Shown piece by piece: positions 14,240 to 15,769 of a DNA stretch of 15,769 nt. Every line of letters starts with the position of its first letter. Positions within the stretch are counted from its first letter, which is position 1. A program made the position numbers and the translations under genes. The notes below the pieces were generated by a model. It was given only the letters and a program-made list of their open reading frames with translations. It did not search any database and was not told the DNA's origin. Source of the DNA: DASYHS01 sp035998295 (GTDB taxonomy: Bacteria; Pseudomonadota; Alphaproteobacteria; Azospirillales; Azospirillaceae); assembly GCF_035998295.1 (NCBI RefSeq), contig NZ_DASYHS010000280.1, positions 1 to 15,769 on the forward strand, given 5' to 3'.

Positions 14240-14243
14240 GGCA
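14184..14243 (-). repeat. 15-bp tandem repeat x4 at the DUF2007/methyltransferase junction
   Basis: Four units on the plus strand at 14184-14198, 14199-14213, 14214-14228 and 14229-14243. The first two are identical (CCTGGGTTCACGGCC); the third and fourth carry G-to-A at unit position 6, and the fourth ends in A. On the minus strand every unit holds GTGA, so each repeats the stop/start overlap of the two genes. They encode NPGAV repeats in the methyltransferase frame. Confidence 0.92.
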
Positions 14244-14460
14244 GCGGCGCGCGGGGCAGCTCGCCCGCGTCCTCGAGCAGCCGGCGGGCGCGGGCGTGGT
14301 CGTCCGCGTCGACCATCAGGCGGCGCGGGATCGCGCCGATGCTGCCCTCCAGGATGCTGGTATGATGGTCGAGGACCACGGCCTCGATGCCGGCGTCGGC
14401 GAGCAGCGCCGTCAGCCAGGACAGGAGCACCGGGTCGGTGGTCCTCAGCAGTTCCTTCAT
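14236..14460 (-). CDS. DUF2007-family small protein
   Basis: 74 aa from the ATG at 14460, with GGAGA seven bases upstream; the open frame extends to 14559 without family sequence. The pattern MKELLRTTDPVLLSWLTALL, then AGIEAVVLDHHTSILEGSIG and PRRLMVDADDHARARRLLED is the DUF2007 (putative signal-transducing, ferredoxin-like fold) family. Its biochemical role is not established. It stops in the TGA that overlaps the methyltransferase GTG, so DUF2007, methyltransferase and S49 peptidase look like one coupled transcript. It is divergent from the polyprenyl synthase, and the 122 bases between the two genes hold promoters for both. Confidence 0.87.
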   Translation of the reverse strand: MKELLRTTDPVLLSWLTALLADAGIEAVVLDHHTSILEGSIGAIPRRLMVDADDHARARRLLEDAGELPRAPLP

Positions 14461-14512
14461 GCGGCGGTCTCCGGCGCGAGCGGGGGCCGGCGGTTCTTGC
14501 GGACGACTGCAC

Positions 14513-14540
14513 TTGACCACCGGGAAGCGGACCTTATGCT
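14513..14540 (+). promoter_or_regulatory. Sigma70-type promoter for the polyprenyl synthase
   Basis: TTGACC (14513-14518), 16 bases, TATGCT (14535-14540): a near-consensus -35 and an acceptable -10. Transcription would start near 14547 and give a leader of about 36 bases, with GGAG at 14573-14576 just before the TTG start. I found no equally good promoter on the other strand for the DUF2007 gene. Confidence 0.65.
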
Positions 14541-14582
14541 CGCTGTCACCCGAAGGCACGTCAATCCAAGCTGGAGACCAAG

Positions 14583-15605
14583 TTGGCGGTCGCGTCCTCC
14601 CTGAACCCAGAAGGCCCGCAGCCGGGCCACAACGCGCTGGAGGCCCTGACCGCGCTCGTCGCCGGCGACCTGGAGACGTGCAACCGGCTGATCGTCGAGC
14701 GCATGGACTCCGAGGTCGAGCTGATCCCGCAGCTCGCCGGCTACATCGTCGCCGGCGGCGGCAAGCGGCTGCGGCCGGTGCTGACGCTGGCGTCGGCGCG
14801 GCTGTGCGGCTACCGGGGCGAGCGCCACGCGGCGCTGGCGGCCTGCGTCGAGTTCATCCACACCGCGACGCTGCTGCACGACGACGTCGTCGACGAAAGC
14901 GACCTGCGGCGCGGGCGCGCCTCGGCCAACGCGGTGTTCGGCAACAAGCCGAGCGTCCTGGTCGGCGACTTCCTGTTCAGCCGCGCCTTCCAGCTCATGG
15001 TCGAGGACGGCTCGCTCGACGTGCTGCGCATCCTCTCGAACGCATCGGCGGTGATCGCCGAGGGCGAGGTGCTGCAGCTGGCGACGACGAACGACACCGC
15101 GACGACCGAGGACGCCTATCTGCGCGTGATCCGGGCCAAGACGGCGGAGCTGTTCGCGGCGGCCTGCCGGATCGGCGCGGTCGTGGCGGACCGTCCCGCC
15201 GCCGACGAGGAGGCGCTGACGGGCTACGGGCTCAATCTCGGCATCGCCTTCCAGCTCGTCGACGACGTGCTGGACTATTCGGCCCTGCAGGCGCGGCTCG
15301 GCAAGACGGTCGGCGACGACTTCCGCGAGGGCAAGATCACGCTGCCGGTCGTCCTCGCCTTCGAGCGCGCCGACGAGGAGGAGCGCCGGTTCTGGCGCCG
15401 GACCATGGAGGAGACGGACCAGCGCGACGGCGACCTGGAGCATGCGATCGCCCTGATGCAGCGGCACGGCGCGCTCACCGAGACGGTCGAGCGCGCGCGC
15501 GGCTACGCGGCCCGCGCCCGCGAGGCGCTGGCCCCGCTGTCGCACGGCCCGTTCGGCGGCGCGCTGCTGGAGGTGCTGGACTTCGTCGTCGACCGGGAGT
15601 TCTGA
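14583..15605 (+). CDS. ispB: Polyprenyl (octa/decaprenyl) diphosphate synthase
   Basis: 340 aa, trans-long-chain prenyltransferase that extends FPP/GGPP with IPP to build the ubiquinone side chain. Both aspartate-rich motifs are present: LLHDDVVDES (D100, D101, D104) and QLVDDVLDY (D227, D228, D231), with GGGKRLRPVLTLA (58-70) as the IPP-binding block. DDFREGKITLPVVLA (245-259) is typical of the class. Chain length cannot be read with confidence; C8 to C10 fits alphaproteobacteria. The start is a TTG at 14583 with GGAG six bases upstream, and no ATG or GTG nearby fits. It is followed by tRNA-Pro on the same strand; no terminator is obvious in the 85-base gap. Confidence 0.95.
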   Translation: MAVASSLNPEGPQPGHNALEALTALVAGDLETCNRLIVERMDSEVELIPQLAGYIVAGGGKRLRPVLTLASARLCGYRGERHAALAACVEFIHTATLLHDDVVDESDLRRGRASANAVFGNKPSVLVGDFLFSRAFQLMVEDGSLDVLRILSNASAVIAEGEVLQLATTNDTATTEDAYLRVIRAKTAELFAAACRIGAVVADRPAADEEALTGYGLNLGIAFQLVDDVLDYSALQARLGKTVGDDFREGKITLPVVLAFERADEEERRFWRRTMEETDQRDGDLEHAIALMQRHGALTETVERARGYAARAREALAPLSHGPFGGALLEVLDFVVDREF

Positions 15606-15644
15606 GCGGTCGTTGCGAAACCGGCACCGGCGCCCATATTCCCC

Positions 15645-15673
15645 TTGCGGCCCCCCGGCGATCCGGCTATAAG
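15645..15673 (+). promoter_or_regulatory. Promoter of tRNA-Pro
   Basis: TTGCGG (15645-15650), 17-base spacer, TATAAG (15668-15673), placing a start near 15680, about 11 bases before the mature tRNA. The spacing is ideal and the location fits a stable-RNA promoter. A GC-rich discriminator (GCCGCTC) follows the -10, as is usual for stringently controlled stable RNAs. Confidence 0.75.
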
Positions 15674-15690
15674 GCCGCTCCACACCGGTA

Positions 15691-15767
15691 CGGAGTGTAG
15701 CTCAGCCTGGTAGAGCACTGCTTTCGGGAGGCAGGGGCCGGAGGTTCGAATCCTCTCACTCCGACCA
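15691..15767 (+). tRNA. tRNA-Pro, anticodon CGG
   Basis: 77 bases including an encoded CCA (15765-15767). Acceptor CGGAGTG pairs with CACTCCG (15757-15763), discriminator A. The D-arm has GCTC/GAGC. The anticodon stem CTGCT/GGCAG encloses the loop TTCGGGA, giving anticodon CGG (15725-15727) for codon CCG, with G37. The T-arm is GGAGG-TTCGAAT-CCTCT. CCG is expected to be a frequent proline codon in so GC-rich a genome. The CGG-type tRNA-Pro is also an integration site for elements in other genomes, but the window ends two bases later. Confidence 0.96.
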
Positions 15768-15769
15768 AC

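Noticed and set aside
14240..14512. Upstream extension of the methyltransferase frame through the DUF2007 gene
   Set aside because: The added residues are Arg/Pro-rich and out of frame with the recognisable DUF2007 protein; the GTGA overlap gives a natural start.

Overview
This is a very GC-rich stretch of chromosome, most likely from an alphaproteobacterium of the Rhodospirillales type. The evidence is the split glycyl-tRNA synthetase (glyQ, glyS) followed by pyruvate phosphate dikinase, the run DUF2007 / TrmN6-like methyltransferase / S49 peptidase next to a polyprenyl diphosphate synthase and tRNA-Pro, an HRxxN-type (HisKA_2) histidine kinase, and the codon style. The taxonomic call is inference; there is no rRNA gene here.

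Layout. Positions 87-1252 (+): two tandem, related, secreted, strongly acidic EF-hand proteins, closed by a strong intrinsic terminator (1272-1307). Positions 1328-7113 (-): glyQ-glyS-ppdK, tightly packed and probably one operon. Positions 7174-11421: a symmetrical four-gene block made of gmd (-), a soluble histidine kinase (-), a divergent Crp/Fnr-type regulator (+) and fcl (+). Gmd and Fcl together convert GDP-mannose to GDP-L-fucose, so the block probably serves a fucose-containing surface polysaccharide; two regulators sit where gmd and fcl are often adjacent. Positions 11367-11615 (-): a small membrane-anchored four-cysteine protein whose 3' end overlaps fcl tail to tail. Positions 11764-12388 (-): a higBA toxin-antitoxin pair with a palindromic operator upstream. 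Positions 12534-14460 (-): DUF2007 protein, TrmN6-like methyltransferase and S49 peptidase, joined by 4-base start/stop overlaps. Positions 14583-15605 (+): a polyprenyl diphosphate synthase (ispB type) with a good divergent promoter, then tRNA-Pro(CGG) with its own promoter at the window edge.

How it fits together. The housekeeping genes on the minus strand (DUF2007, methyltransferase, S49 peptidase, small four-Cys protein, glyQ, glyS, ppdK) all read the same way and look like an older backbone. The higBA pair and the GDP-fucose/regulator block look like later interruptions of it. This is inference from orientation, overlap and repeats. The most distinctive features are: three in-frame tandem repeats in three different genes, all with a 15-bp unit; one of these repeats copying a start/stop coupling junction; a hairpin that would hide the gmd ribosome-binding site; a leader-like direct repeat flanking the regulator pair; and the duplicated EF-hand architecture. 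No gap exceeds about 235 bases. No insertion sequence, CRISPR array or phage gene was seen.
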